A stretch of 64,000 nucleotides of DNA from Synechococcus sp. BIOS-U3-1 (lineage in GTDB: Bacteria; Cyanobacteriota; Cyanobacteriia; PCC-6307; Cyanobiaceae): positions 1,302,001 through 1,366,000 of the forward strand of contig NZ_CP047936.1 of the NCBI RefSeq assembly GCF_014279975.1, written 5' to 3'. The notes beneath the pieces were generated by a model. It was not told the DNA's origin. It saw only the letters and a program-made list of their open reading frames with translations, and did no database searches. This document shows, one piece after another, positions 18,577-26,937 of this stretch (position 1 is its first letter; each line of letters opens with the position of its first letter). The translations under genes and the position numbers were made by a program.

Positions 18577-20196
18577 GTGTCTCACCGAATCCCAGCACTG
18601 GTCTTAATTGGCGTCTCGGTTGGGGCGTTTGCGACCGAGTTTGTCAGGCCGGTAGAGGCCTACGTGCCGCTCATGGCCGGTCAGCGTGCAAGGCCTCTGA
18701 ACGGGAGCTTCAACAATGTGCCCGTACTGCACTCGAATCAACCTGAGATTGTCAAGGGACCAGGAATCCTGGTTAACACTTCACCGGGCAGCTCAATCGC
18801 CGCTGAAACCAATCAACCTCTGAGGAATTCCACTTTCGCGTTCAACGGTGAATTTGGAGTGCATATGCATCACAAATATTACCCGCAGGATTCCAGCAAA
18901 CTTGGAGGTCGTAGAGCTAGAGGCCTACTCACTGTTGCAGCCATTGCCATCAATCCCAGTTCAAAACCGGTAACTCTGCGGTTCAAAAGAGGTTCAGTAA
19001 AAAACAGTTTCGAGGCGCCATATCATCCCAATAAATTGATGGGGGTAAAGCCGTTAGGCCCCAGGCCCTGGAACACTGGTCCTGGAGATGCGACAGCTGT
19101 TCAGATTCTTCGTGGCGAACTTGATCGCAAGCTTTCTAGAGAAATTATCATTCCTCCAAACAGCCGCAAAGTGATCGTCAGTACTATTCTTCCTGCTCGC
19201 GGGATCATGAATGGTCTTTTGCGTGGCACAAGCGACGGCCCCTTTCATATGGCCGTGATTGCAGCGGAGGAAACTCAAGACGAAAGTGCACTGATTGCTG
19301 TACTTGATCGAGGTCAACTTGCGCCTGGAAGAATCTATCTCAATCGAATTCGTGAAATTCAGTCAGGTCAGGTTTTCTCACGGGTTGCAGGAGTTGCACT
19401 TGGCGATGAATATAAAGCTTCGATTCAGCATGATCTTTCTCAAGGCGCATTGCATGTGCCTTTGACTAGCACTCGAAAGCATCATTTCGGAACTCGTGAT
19501 ATCCAGGTCAATCAACTTAGTACCCGTATGGTTGATTCAGCTGTCAACAATATTGGTACTTATGGGGTTCGTTTTGACGTTGAACTGAACCTGGCGGGAG
19601 AGGGGGCACATGAACTTGTTCTCAGTCACCCTGTTGCTTCCGGCCGCTCACAATTCACAGCGTTCCGTGGATCGATCGGTATCAGAACTGATCAGGGCTA
19701 TCAGGAGGTTCATGTCGGCATGCGCTCAGGGCAAAGCCTCTCCATTGCTGATCTTGATCTCAAACGTGGAGCAGTCAACCCTGTCATGGTGAGTGTTGTT
19801 TATCCAGCCGATGCCACGCCGGGTCATCTGCTCAGCGTGGTTCCGGTCACTCAGCTGGCCATGCTGCGTGAACGTCAACAGATGCTTGAAGCGGCTCGCA
19901 AGGCGCAAGCTGAAGCGAAGACACGACAAGTCAAGCCTGAAGTAGCGCCACCGGCGGTTCATGCGCAACCTGTTCCAGGGGTGAGGCCTGCCGCGCTTGT
20001 CGCTAAGCCCGTTCAAAAGCCTGCCAGAACCACCGCAACTCCACCCCCTCCAGTTCTTGTATCGCCAAGAGGTGGAACGAATGCCATGCCTCCTGCGATG
20101 ATCATGCCGTCAAGAGTGAACAGCAGCCTCGAGCAGCGTTACCGTGACGCCATCCGTGCCCAACAGGAATGGTTGCGTCGACTGCAGGGTCGATAA
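18577..20196 (+). CDS. DUF3370-like exported protein
   Basis: About 539 residues from GTG 18577. This start gives a signal-peptide-like N-terminus (ALVLIGVSVGAFATEFV). The first mature part (AGQRARPLNGSFNNVPVLHSNQPE, here read in two pieces) matches the cyanobacterial DUF3370 family. The body is beta-rich. The last 110 residues are Ala/Pro/Lys/Gln-rich and probably disordered, ending in a charged helix. It probably sits in the periplasm or envelope; function unknown. Other in-frame starts are TTG 18535 and the far upstream 18460, which would overlap the leftward gene; there is no ATG in the region. Confidence 0.8.
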   Translation: MSHRIPALVLIGVSVGAFATEFVRPVEAYVPLMAGQRARPLNGSFNNVPVLHSNQPEIVKGPGILVNTSPGSSIAAETNQPLRNSTFAFNGEFGVHMHHKYYPQDSSKLGGRRARGLLTVAAIAINPSSKPVTLRFKRGSVKNSFEAPYHPNKLMGVKPLGPRPWNTGPGDATAVQILRGELDRKLSREIIIPPNSRKVIVSTILPARGIMNGLLRGTSDGPFHMAVIAAEETQDESALIAVLDRGQLAPGRIYLNRIREIQSGQVFSRVAGVALGDEYKASIQHDLSQGALHVPLTSTRKHHFGTRDIQVNQLSTRMVDSAVNNIGTYGVRFDVELNLAGEGAHELVLSHPVASGRSQFTAFRGSIGIRTDQGYQEVHVGMRSGQSLSIADLDLKRGAVNPVMVSVVYPADATPGHLLSVVPVTQLAMLRERQQMLEAARKAQAEAKTRQVKPEVAPPAVHAQPVPGVRPAALVAKPVQKPARTTATPPPPVLVSPRGGTNAMPPAMIMPSRVNSSLEQRYRDAIRAQQEWLRRLQGR

Positions 20197-20231
20197 TCAA
20201 ACCTGCTTGACGGTCAGAACGTCACAGCCTT

Positions 20232-21311
20232 ATGAGCGGCAAGCGCATCAGCCTGGAATTACCCGAGGAGCTCGTCGACCAGATTGATCAGCTTCGCAAG
20301 GACTGGAAGACCCGGTCCAGAGGGGAATGTCTCCGTCGGCTGCTTGAGGAGATTTTTCAACCAGACGACGGTCAAGATGAAGAATCTGAAGCGCTGATTG
20401 ATCCACGGATTGATCAGGTTTCGGAGGGCACAGCGGTGCCAGCTGCTTTAGACGCTGAGGAGGGTTCCAAGGCTCTACTTGTCACAGAACCGAGTCAGCA
20501 ACCTCGATACGATGAGGATCGCGCCATTGTCCTGGTGGGTTCAGCCGGTGGGCTTGATACGACACGCCACGACGATCGACCCATCGAACCACTACCACCG
20601 ACCCGCAGTGCAGCACCCGTTGGCGTTGGTATTGATTTGCCCGGTTTCGTTCGTAAGCGCAGCACTGCGATTCGCGAAAGCCTGACACCACGGAGTCAAC
20701 CCACGACGGAGATTCCGCTTGTGCCTGTGATCAGCGATGAACAGATCAAAGATTGGTTTGATGTGGCTTTGAACCATTGGCTCAATCTTTATGGCTCCAA
20801 CCCCGGCCCCACCGTGATGGAGGCTGTGATGCTCTGGATGGCCCGTGACATCTGGCCCCATATCGATGGATCTGAGGGACGCACATTTACTTGGAGTCAG
20901 GTCAATCTTTCCATGATGGAATTTTGCAAAAGCTGGATGGTTCCTTCTCCTCGCTTTGAGCAGGTAATTGTTGCTGCCGCAGTGCTTGAAGATCCGTTCG
21001 CCAGCGCTTCAGTGCAAGATCGCATCCCAACACTGATTCGTCGTTTCGTCAGTCGGTTTAAACGGAGCCGTAAGGTCACATCCTTCGAAACACTTGAATC
21101 CACGATGACCCTGCATGGGGCACTCAAACAACTCGAGTTGCCTACACAGGCTGGTCAGTCTTTGACATTACGTTCGATCCGGGATGCCTACAAACGCAAA
21201 GCTGTTGAGTTTCACCCTGACTCTGGAGGTTCAACCGATGCCATGCGCCGCTTAAACGAGGCCTACCAGATGCTGAAAGAGCTTTATCGCCAAAAAGAAC
21301 AGTCTCAGTAG
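20232..21311 (+). CDS. RHH (CopG-like) N-terminus fused to C-terminal J-domain
   Basis: A 359-residue protein. Residues 1-45 form a ribbon-helix-helix-like segment (RISLELPEELVDQIDQL and then RSRGECLRRLLEE). Residues 50-170 are acidic and low in complexity. A middle helical domain with conserved Trp residues follows (WFDVALNHWLNLYGSNPGP). The C-terminal 70 residues are a J-domain with the HPD motif at 328-330 and a typical helix II/III. J-domains stimulate DnaK. The RHH part suggests DNA binding or dimerisation. The arrangement seems conserved among marine picocyanobacteria from memory, but I know of no assigned role. Confidence 0.82.
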   Translation: MSGKRISLELPEELVDQIDQLRKDWKTRSRGECLRRLLEEIFQPDDGQDEESEALIDPRIDQVSEGTAVPAALDAEEGSKALLVTEPSQQPRYDEDRAIVLVGSAGGLDTTRHDDRPIEPLPPTRSAAPVGVGIDLPGFVRKRSTAIRESLTPRSQPTTEIPLVPVISDEQIKDWFDVALNHWLNLYGSNPGPTVMEAVMLWMARDIWPHIDGSEGRTFTWSQVNLSMMEFCKSWMVPSPRFEQVIVAAAVLEDPFASASVQDRIPTLIRRFVSRFKRSRKVTSFETLESTMTLHGALKQLELPTQAGQSLTLRSIRDAYKRKAVEFHPDSGGSTDAMRRLNEAYQMLKELYRQKEQSQ

Positions 21312-21330
21312 TCTTAGCTGAGCTTTGCGA

Positions 21331-21351
21331 TGAGACCCGTTAGTGGTCTCA
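21331..21351. terminator. Hairpin after the RHH/J-domain gene
   Basis: TGAGACC (21331-21337) and GGTCTCA (21345-21351) form a perfect 7-bp stem with a 7-nt loop, 20 nt after the stop codon. A T-rich run does not follow directly, so it is a possible but weak terminator. Confidence 0.4.
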
Positions 21352-21862
21352 ATTAAGACTCATGGAATTGAAGGTAATTCCTCCTTAGGGCTTCTGATTT
21401 GAAAAGTCCAACGGGTTTCTATCAAGATCAATTTTTTTCATCGTTTTATTTGTGCCCTTGATTGGTTACAAGGTGAATTTGAAACGCAATTCTTTGCTCG
21501 ACCCCATCTGCGCGAGGCAACCGGAAAGCCTCGGCCCATGTCCAGAGGGCCAATTAGTCTGTCCACCGTCTTCCCTGAAGACCCCTGAGGCCAGTGAGAA
21601 GGGGCTTTTGTCTGCCTGCGTCTCTGCTATTGACACAGTGACGCAAGCACTTCCTGTCGGCCAAAGAGAGTTACGAGCGAATTGACAGATCAAAAGGTAT
21701 CGCTGATGCCGACGAATTAATCGTGGCCCTGGAGGCGAGTTATGAGGTGTTGGGAGTCTCGTATGCAACTAACTCGAGACTGTGTTTGCGTCTTATTTGC
21801 GACAAGAGAAACAGGAGCAAAGAGGTCTTAAGAGCTCAGCCGAGCATCTCAATCAAGACTCA
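21348..21862 (+). repeat. 15-nt direct repeat, copies exactly 500 nt apart
   Basis: CTCAATTAAGACTCA at 21348-21362 and CTCAATCAAGACTCA at 21848-21862 match at 14 of 15 positions. A related word (GAGACTCATTTAAGAC) follows the second copy. The pair frames the non-coding gap. Whether it marks a lost insertion, a regulatory element or chance is undecided. Confidence 0.45.
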
Positions 21863-21944
21863 GCTTAAGTCTTACGAAGAGACTCATTTAAGACGTGAGA
21901 AAGTTGTTGTGATTGACTCTAAGGAAGACAATTCAGTTGACTAA

Positions 21945-22439
21945 TCAAGTACTGGTCTGCATTCCTTTGATTAAATAATCAAAATAAGGACCTGCAATTT
22001 TTTGCTGCTCATCTGAAAGAAGTACCAAGGAGGCCTCTCTCATGCAACGCATGGCATCTACCATGCCAGGCATGGGGACTCCCAGACTGTTGTACATCTC
22101 ACGGGCGCCAATTAAACCGATCTGCTCAATCATGTCGGTGCTACCCGCAAGAACTCCATAAGTGACCAGCCTCAGATACCAGCTGTAATCACGCAGGCAC
22201 TGGGCTCGCTGTTTTTGCCCATAAGCGTTGCCGCCAGGGGCAACATATTCAGGTCGCAGACCGAACAATTGGCGTGCTGACTCATCAACGATCTTCTTTT
22301 CGCTATCGGTGAGGATCCGTACCACAGACAGACGAACAGCACCCTGACTGAGGTACTCGACCATCGAGCGAAGCTCACCACTGCTCGGGTAACGCAGATC
22401 GTCATCCGCCTGGAGGATCAGATCCCTTACAACGCTCAT
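21945..22439 (-). CDS. apcD: Allophycocyanin alpha-B chain (phycobilisome terminal emitter)
   Basis: A 164-residue phycobiliprotein. It starts MSVVRDLILQADDDLRYPSS and has the bilin-binding Cys81 in AQCLRDY, followed by WYLRLVTYGVLAGS. The EIGLIGAREMYNSLGVP-like region (here QIGLIGAREMYNSLGVP) and the YFDYLIKGMQ C-terminus match ApcD rather than ApcF. ApcD sits in the phycobilisome core and passes energy to chlorophyll. ATG 22439 is preferred over 22451. Its presence points to a phycobilisome-bearing Synechococcus. Confidence 0.94.
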   Translation of the reverse strand: MSVVRDLILQADDDLRYPSSGELRSMVEYLSQGAVRLSVVRILTDSEKKIVDESARQLFGLRPEYVAPGGNAYGQKQRAQCLRDYSWYLRLVTYGVLAGSTDMIEQIGLIGAREMYNSLGVPMPGMVDAMRCMREASLVLLSDEQQKIAGPYFDYLIKGMQTST

Positions 22440-22519
22440 GACGGCTGGCATGCTGGAAACAGTTTAAGGGGCATGAACCCCAGTCATGGGTTGGAGCAGA
22501 GGGGTGTTACGCCATTGCA

Positions 22520-23920
22520 ATGACAGCGATGAATGAAACACCGCATCCGGGACTGACCATCGATGTCGTTGGAGAGGATCTCGATCAGCAGGGTCGAGGT
22601 CTGGCTCGCTGGAATGGCTGGGTGATCACAGTCCCTGAACTGCTTCCAGGAGAAGAGGCCAAGGTCAAAGTCCAGCAGCGTCAGCGGCGGATGTGGCTGG
22701 CTCGAAGAGTAGAAATTATCTCCTCATCCCCCCATGCCCGCCGACCACCGTGCATTCTTGCCCGCGATTGCGGTGGTTGTTCCTTGCAACATCTTTCGGT
22801 GGAGGCCCAGAACAGCTGGAAGCAAGATCGACTGATCAACACGCTGACTCGCATTGGGCAGCTGGATCCAGACGTGAACACGCTGGTGAGTCCCGACCAA
22901 GAATCTTTGGGCTACAGAAACCGAGCATTGATCCCGGTGCGTCGCGATGGCCCGAAGGTGCGGCTGGGCTATTACAAACGTGGCAGTCATCGCATCGTTA
23001 ATCTCAATCACTGCCCAGTTCTGGATCCTCGACTGGATGCATTGATTGCACCAATCAAACAGGATCTTGAATCCACCAGCTGGCCCATGGATTCAGATCT
23101 GCAGGGTGAGCCTGGTCTTCGTCACCTGGGACTAAGAATCGGCATCCGAACCGGTGAAGTGCTGATCACCCTGATTTCGGCCACCCGCTCCCTGAAAGGA
23201 GTGGGTGCGCTGAGTGCTGAGTGGATGCGTCGCTGGCCACAGCTAAAGGGAGTGACGCTCAATCTGCAGCCCAAACGCAGTAACGCTGTTTTCGGTGAGC
23301 AGACCCTATGTCTTCAGGGTGAAGATGCGATCGAGGAGAAATTCTGCGATCTATCGCTGGAGCTTGGCAGCACCACTTTTTTTCAGGTCAACACCCCCCG
23401 GGCCGAGCGGGTAGTTGAGCACATCCGCGACTGGCTTACCGACTCACAACAGCATCAAAGGGTGATTGATGCCTACTGCGGCATCGGCACGATTGCCTTA
23501 CCGCTTGCTGCCGCTGGCCACAAAGTAACCGGTCTGGAAATTAGCGCTGCATCCGTACGCCATGCCGGACGCAATGCAAGACGCAACGGTCTTAGGACAG
23601 CACAATTCATGGATGGAGATGTCGCTCGGAACCTGAGCGAACTGTTGCCGCTGCACGATGCTCTGGTGGTTGATCCACCCCGAAAGGGTCTGGATGTCAC
23701 CGTGCTCACCATGATTCTCAGTGATCCACCGCAGCGATTGGTGTATCTGAGTTGTGATCCTGCAACCTTGGCGAGGGATCTCAAACAACTGGCAGGAAAT
23801 TCAGGTCCTTATCGGATTGAACGAGTCCAGCCGATGGATTTCTTCCCTCAGACCTCTCACCTGGAATGTCTGGTGTTGATGTCGAGGTTCAACTGCGCAA
23901 CTCCACCTGAAACTGCTTGA
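22520..23920 (+). CDS. rlmD: RumA/TrmA-family tRNA/rRNA (uracil-5-)-methyltransferase
   Basis: A 466-residue SAM-dependent RNA methyltransferase of the RumA type. An N-terminal TRAM domain is followed by the Fe-S cysteines (CILARDCGGCSLQHL). The Rossmann domain has VIDAYCGIGTIALPLA. Catalytic residues lie in VVDPPRKGL and LVYLSCDPATLARD. The enzyme makes 5-methyluridine in 23S rRNA; which site is modified is not clear, so the symbol is by family. ATG 22520 is used; 22529 is an alternative. Its end overlaps convergent pheT by 32 nt. Confidence 0.9.
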   Translation: MTAMNETPHPGLTIDVVGEDLDQQGRGLARWNGWVITVPELLPGEEAKVKVQQRQRRMWLARRVEIISSSPHARRPPCILARDCGGCSLQHLSVEAQNSWKQDRLINTLTRIGQLDPDVNTLVSPDQESLGYRNRALIPVRRDGPKVRLGYYKRGSHRIVNLNHCPVLDPRLDALIAPIKQDLESTSWPMDSDLQGEPGLRHLGLRIGIRTGEVLITLISATRSLKGVGALSAEWMRRWPQLKGVTLNLQPKRSNAVFGEQTLCLQGEDAIEEKFCDLSLELGSTTFFQVNTPRAERVVEHIRDWLTDSQQHQRVIDAYCGIGTIALPLAAAGHKVTGLEISAASVRHAGRNARRNGLRTAQFMDGDVARNLSELLPLHDALVVDPPRKGLDVTVLTMILSDPPQRLVYLSCDPATLARDLKQLAGNSGPYRIERVQPMDFFPQTSHLECLVLMSRFNCATPPETA

Positions 23921-26345
23921 CCAGTGACTGGCGCACCTTGTCATGAACAGGCTGAATGATGTCGTCGGTCAGCGTGCTGTCTTTGCCGCGATAACGCAGC
24001 CGGAAGGCCTGACTGCACTGATCGGAGCCCAGCTGACCGCCTTCAAAACGATCGATCAATTCGACCGACTCCAAGAGTGGTTTGCCTGCTTTACGGATGG
24101 CCTGCAGAAGATCCCCTGCTGCCAGGCTGCGTGGAACAACCATCGCCAAATCACGCTCCGATGAAGGCAGGGTGGAGTAGGGCTTGAATTGCGGGCTCCA
24201 GCGATTGCTGCGGGTGGCTGCCTCCAGCAGGCGTGACAGGTCCAGGTCGAAGAGATAAGTGTCCGCCGGCAGCTCATGGTTTGCACACAGAGCAGGATGC
24301 AATTGACCGAAGCAGCCAAGAGGGCGACCTTCAATCACCACAACCGCTGCACGGCCTGGATGCAGACGCGCATCATCGGCGAGGCGACGGTCCTGGGCCT
24401 CAATTCCCAATGAAGTCAGAACGGTGGTGAGCACCCCTCTGGCGTCGTAATAGTTCAGAGGTTGTGGCTTTCCACTGGACTGCCACCGCGAGAGACGACG
24501 ATCGCCACAGATCACCCCCGAGAGCCGAGCTTCCTGATCGATCGCTGCGCCATCGGAGCTGAACACATTTCCGATCTCGAACACCCAGCAACCAGGTTGA
24601 GACGCCTGAAGGTTGCGCTGACAAACCTGAAGATGCTCCAGCCAGAGGGCAGTGCGCAGATGGCTGGTCTCCGCCAACAGGGGATTGCTGATCGCAATGC
24701 GAGTTGGATCGGCTTCATCGGCGCCGGTGAGGGACAAGGTGGTGATTTCTTGCAATCCTGAGGCGCTCAGACGCTGACGCAAACGTCGTTCGGCCTGCTG
24801 AATGAGCGTTAGCTGACCAGGTTGAAGCGGGTCCGGGAGTTGGGACTGAAAGCGATCAAATCCCACCAGTCGTGCCACTTCTTCAATCAGGTCAACCTCA
24901 CGCAACAGGTCCATGCGCCTCGATGGGGGAACAACCACCTTCCACCCATCGGCATAGGACGTAAGTTCACAACCAAGTGCTGCGAGACAGGACTCGACCT
25001 GATGTTCAGCGAGCGGCTGAGGCTGAGCAGTGCTGTCTGAGGGTTTAAGTGATCCGAGTAAGCGATGGAGTGAGCTGCGCCGCAGGCTCACAACATGATC
25101 TTCTCCCTTTTCTGCTGCACAAACCCAGGTGTCGCCAATTTCAGCATCAAGCATTTCTCTGAACAGGGACAAAGCACGACCTGCTGCGAGCAGTGTGATT
25201 TCCCTCGGCAAACCCTTCTCGTACCGACTGCTGGCATCCGTGCGCTGTCCTGTGGCTCGGCTGGCGTTGCGCACAGATGTTGGGGTGAATAGGGCAGATT
25301 CCAGCCAGATTCTGCGAGTTTGATCGGTGACGCCGCTTTCGGCACTGCCCATCACACCGGCTACGGCGACAGCACGATCCCGACATGTCACCACTTGAAC
25401 ACGAGAATCCAATTCGATTTCACGCCCATCCAGACCTGTGAAGAGCTCATGCTCACGGGCCTGACGAAGACCAAAATCCTTTGCTCTGATTCCGGTACCG
25501 CTGATTGATTCCAGTGCATCCGCATCGAAGGCATGCAGAGGCTGGCCCTGTTCAAGCATCACCATGTTGGTGATGTCGACTACGGCATTCACAGGATTCA
25601 CTCCGGCACGGGTCAGCCTTTGCTGCAACCACTGCGGTGATCGGGATGAGCCATCGATGCCCTTGACCTCGGTCAAGCCGTAAAGGCCCCCAGCCTCCAT
25701 GGCAGCTGTGGACTGCTGGTCAGCGTCCAACGTTTGCGTGACGGCTGGAGCAGTTGCCCGGGGCAGTGAAAGGGGTGCTCCTGTCAGTGCGGCCACTTCC
25801 CTTGCAATGCCTGTCATGGACAATCCATCAGGCCGGTTGGCTGTGATGGCTAGTTCGAGAACGCTGTCGTTGAGGCCCAGTGATGGCGCCACTGGCTCTC
25901 CCGGAGAGGGTGAATCAGCAAGGAGATCCTCAAAGATGGCAATCCCATCCACATCACTGGTCTGACCAAGTTCAGACAGAGAACAGATCATCCCCTCACT
26001 GCTTACACCTCGGAGTTCACCCGCTTTGATCGTGAGGTTCACGGCAGGGAGAACGGCTCCGACCATGGCGACAGGAACATGAATGCCGGCACGCACATTT
26101 TTGGCTCCGCAGACGATTTGCAGGTGCTCCTCAGCGCCCACATTGACCTTGCAGATGCTGAGTTTGTCAGCATTGGGATGGCGATCGCAGGCCACTACCT
26201 CTCCGACAACAACGCCCTGTGCAAGGAGAGAGAGATCCTCCATCTCCTCCACTTCAAAACCAGCCATCGACAAGCGTTCACCCAGTTGATCCGCTGGCTC
26301 GTTCACCTGCACTAGATCCTGCAGCCAGGAGAGAGAAACCCGCAT
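23889..26345 (-). CDS. pheT: Phenylalanyl-tRNA synthetase beta chain
   Basis: An 818-residue PheT. The N-terminus MRVSLSWLQDLVQV leads into a tRNA-binding (EMAP-like) domain (VVGEVVACDRHPNADKL), then B3/B4 editing, B5, the core catalytic-like domain and the C-terminal ferredoxin-fold anticodon-binding domain (FKPYSTLPSSERDLAMVV). The upstream GTG/TTG options would add a non-conserved extension; ATG 26345 is clear. It is divergent from rpmG. Confidence 0.97.
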   Translation of the reverse strand: MRVSLSWLQDLVQVNEPADQLGERLSMAGFEVEEMEDLSLLAQGVVVGEVVACDRHPNADKLSICKVNVGAEEHLQIVCGAKNVRAGIHVPVAMVGAVLPAVNLTIKAGELRGVSSEGMICSLSELGQTSDVDGIAIFEDLLADSPSPGEPVAPSLGLNDSVLELAITANRPDGLSMTGIAREVAALTGAPLSLPRATAPAVTQTLDADQQSTAAMEAGGLYGLTEVKGIDGSSRSPQWLQQRLTRAGVNPVNAVVDITNMVMLEQGQPLHAFDADALESISGTGIRAKDFGLRQAREHELFTGLDGREIELDSRVQVVTCRDRAVAVAGVMGSAESGVTDQTRRIWLESALFTPTSVRNASRATGQRTDASSRYEKGLPREITLLAAGRALSLFREMLDAEIGDTWVCAAEKGEDHVVSLRRSSLHRLLGSLKPSDSTAQPQPLAEHQVESCLAALGCELTSYADGWKVVVPPSRRMDLLREVDLIEEVARLVGFDRFQSQLPDPLQPGQLTLIQQAERRLRQRLSASGLQEITTLSLTGADEADPTRIAISNPLLAETSHLRTALWLEHLQVCQRNLQASQPGCWVFEIGNVFSSDGAAIDQEARLSGVICGDRRLSRWQSSGKPQPLNYYDARGVLTTVLTSLGIEAQDRRLADDARLHPGRAAVVVIEGRPLGCFGQLHPALCANHELPADTYLFDLDLSRLLEAATRSNRWSPQFKPYSTLPSSERDLAMVVPRSLAAGDLLQAIRKAGKPLLESVELIDRFEGGQLGSDQCSQAFRLRYRGKDSTLTDDIIQPVHDKVRQSLVKQFQVELRS

Positions 26346-26473
26346 CGGGAGCTTGAAGTCAGCGCATGATCTTACGAACTCGCAATCACTGGCCGAAGCC
26401 AAAACAGGGGTGTGGTGAACCTGTAATGTGGATGATCGTCATTTCGCTTCGCAACTGCGGCGCTACGTCCTTT

Positions 26474-26674
26474 ATGGCCAAGAACAAGGGCGTCCGGATC
26501 GTTGTCACCATTGAGTGCACCGAATGCCGGTCCGTTCCCGCTTCCGAAAAGCGATCTCCCGGTGTGTCCCGCTACACGACCGAGAAAAATCGTCGGAACA
26601 CTACAGAAAGGCTGGAACTGATGAAGTTCTGCCCGCAACTCAACAAGATGACTCTCCACAAAGAGATCAAGTGA
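26474..26674 (+). CDS. rpmG: 50S ribosomal protein L33
   Basis: A 66-residue L33 starting [18 protein letters not shown], with the family's [11 protein letters not shown] and [10 protein letters not shown] segments. The CxxC near the N-terminus and the later single Cys give an incomplete zinc set. It is followed by rpsR after 38 nt, the usual L33-S18 pair in cyanobacteria. An extended -10-like element (TGTAATGT) lies about 50 nt upstream. Confidence 0.96.
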   Translation: MAKNKGVRIVVTIECTECRSVPASEKRSPGVSRYTTEKNRRNTTERLELMKFCPQLNKMTLHKEIK

Positions 26675-26712
26675 GCCTGCTATTCATCCAGTTTTCCAAT
26701 CGTTTCTGATTC

Positions 26713-26934
26713 ATGTCCAGCTCCTTCTTCAAGAAGCGCCTTTCTCCAATTAAGCCTGGCGATCCCATCGACTACAAAGATGTGGATCTGCTTAAGAAGT
26801 TCATTACTGAACGCGGCAAAATTTTGCCTCGCCGTCTTACTGGTCTCACTGCAAAACAGCAGCGTGATCTCACTAATGCTGTGAAGCGAGCCCGGATTGT
26901 GGCTTTGCTGCCTTTCGTGAACCCCGAGGGTTGA
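26713..26934 (+). CDS. rpsR: 30S ribosomal protein S18
   Basis: A 73-residue S18 with the typical [23 protein letters not shown] core and [24 protein letters not shown]-terminus. It ends with TGA at 26932-26934, immediately followed in the same frame by the RNB exonuclease coding sequence. Confidence 0.97.
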
Positions 26935-26937
26935 TTC

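Larger units (their letters stand above)
21312..21944. other. 633-nt region without a supported gene; possible regulatory RNA
   Basis: This is the only long gap in the window. It contains no recognisable tRNA, 4.5S RNA or RNase P core. Two short open frames (21452-21685 and 21723-21944) lack homology signals and sensible starts. Three hairpins are visible: TGAGACC/GGTCTCA at 21331, CGAGGC/GCCTCG around a 9-nt loop near 21513-21533, and CCCCT/AGGGG at 21582-21604 followed by CTTTTG. The last could end a small RNA. The right part is rich in AAGACT/AAGTCT words. It lies between the ends of two convergent genes (RHH/J-domain and apcD). Confidence 0.5.

Noticed and set aside
21500-21640. SRP 4.5S RNA or 6S RNA in the gap
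   Set aside because: The conserved 4.5S GGAAG/tetraloop core is not present, and a 6S-like long hairpin could not be folded by eye.
21452-21944. Two small plus-strand frames (77 and 73 codons) in the non-coding gap
   Set aside because: No homology signal, weak or rare starts and cysteine- or serine-rich random-looking sequence. Left as non-coding pending transcript data.
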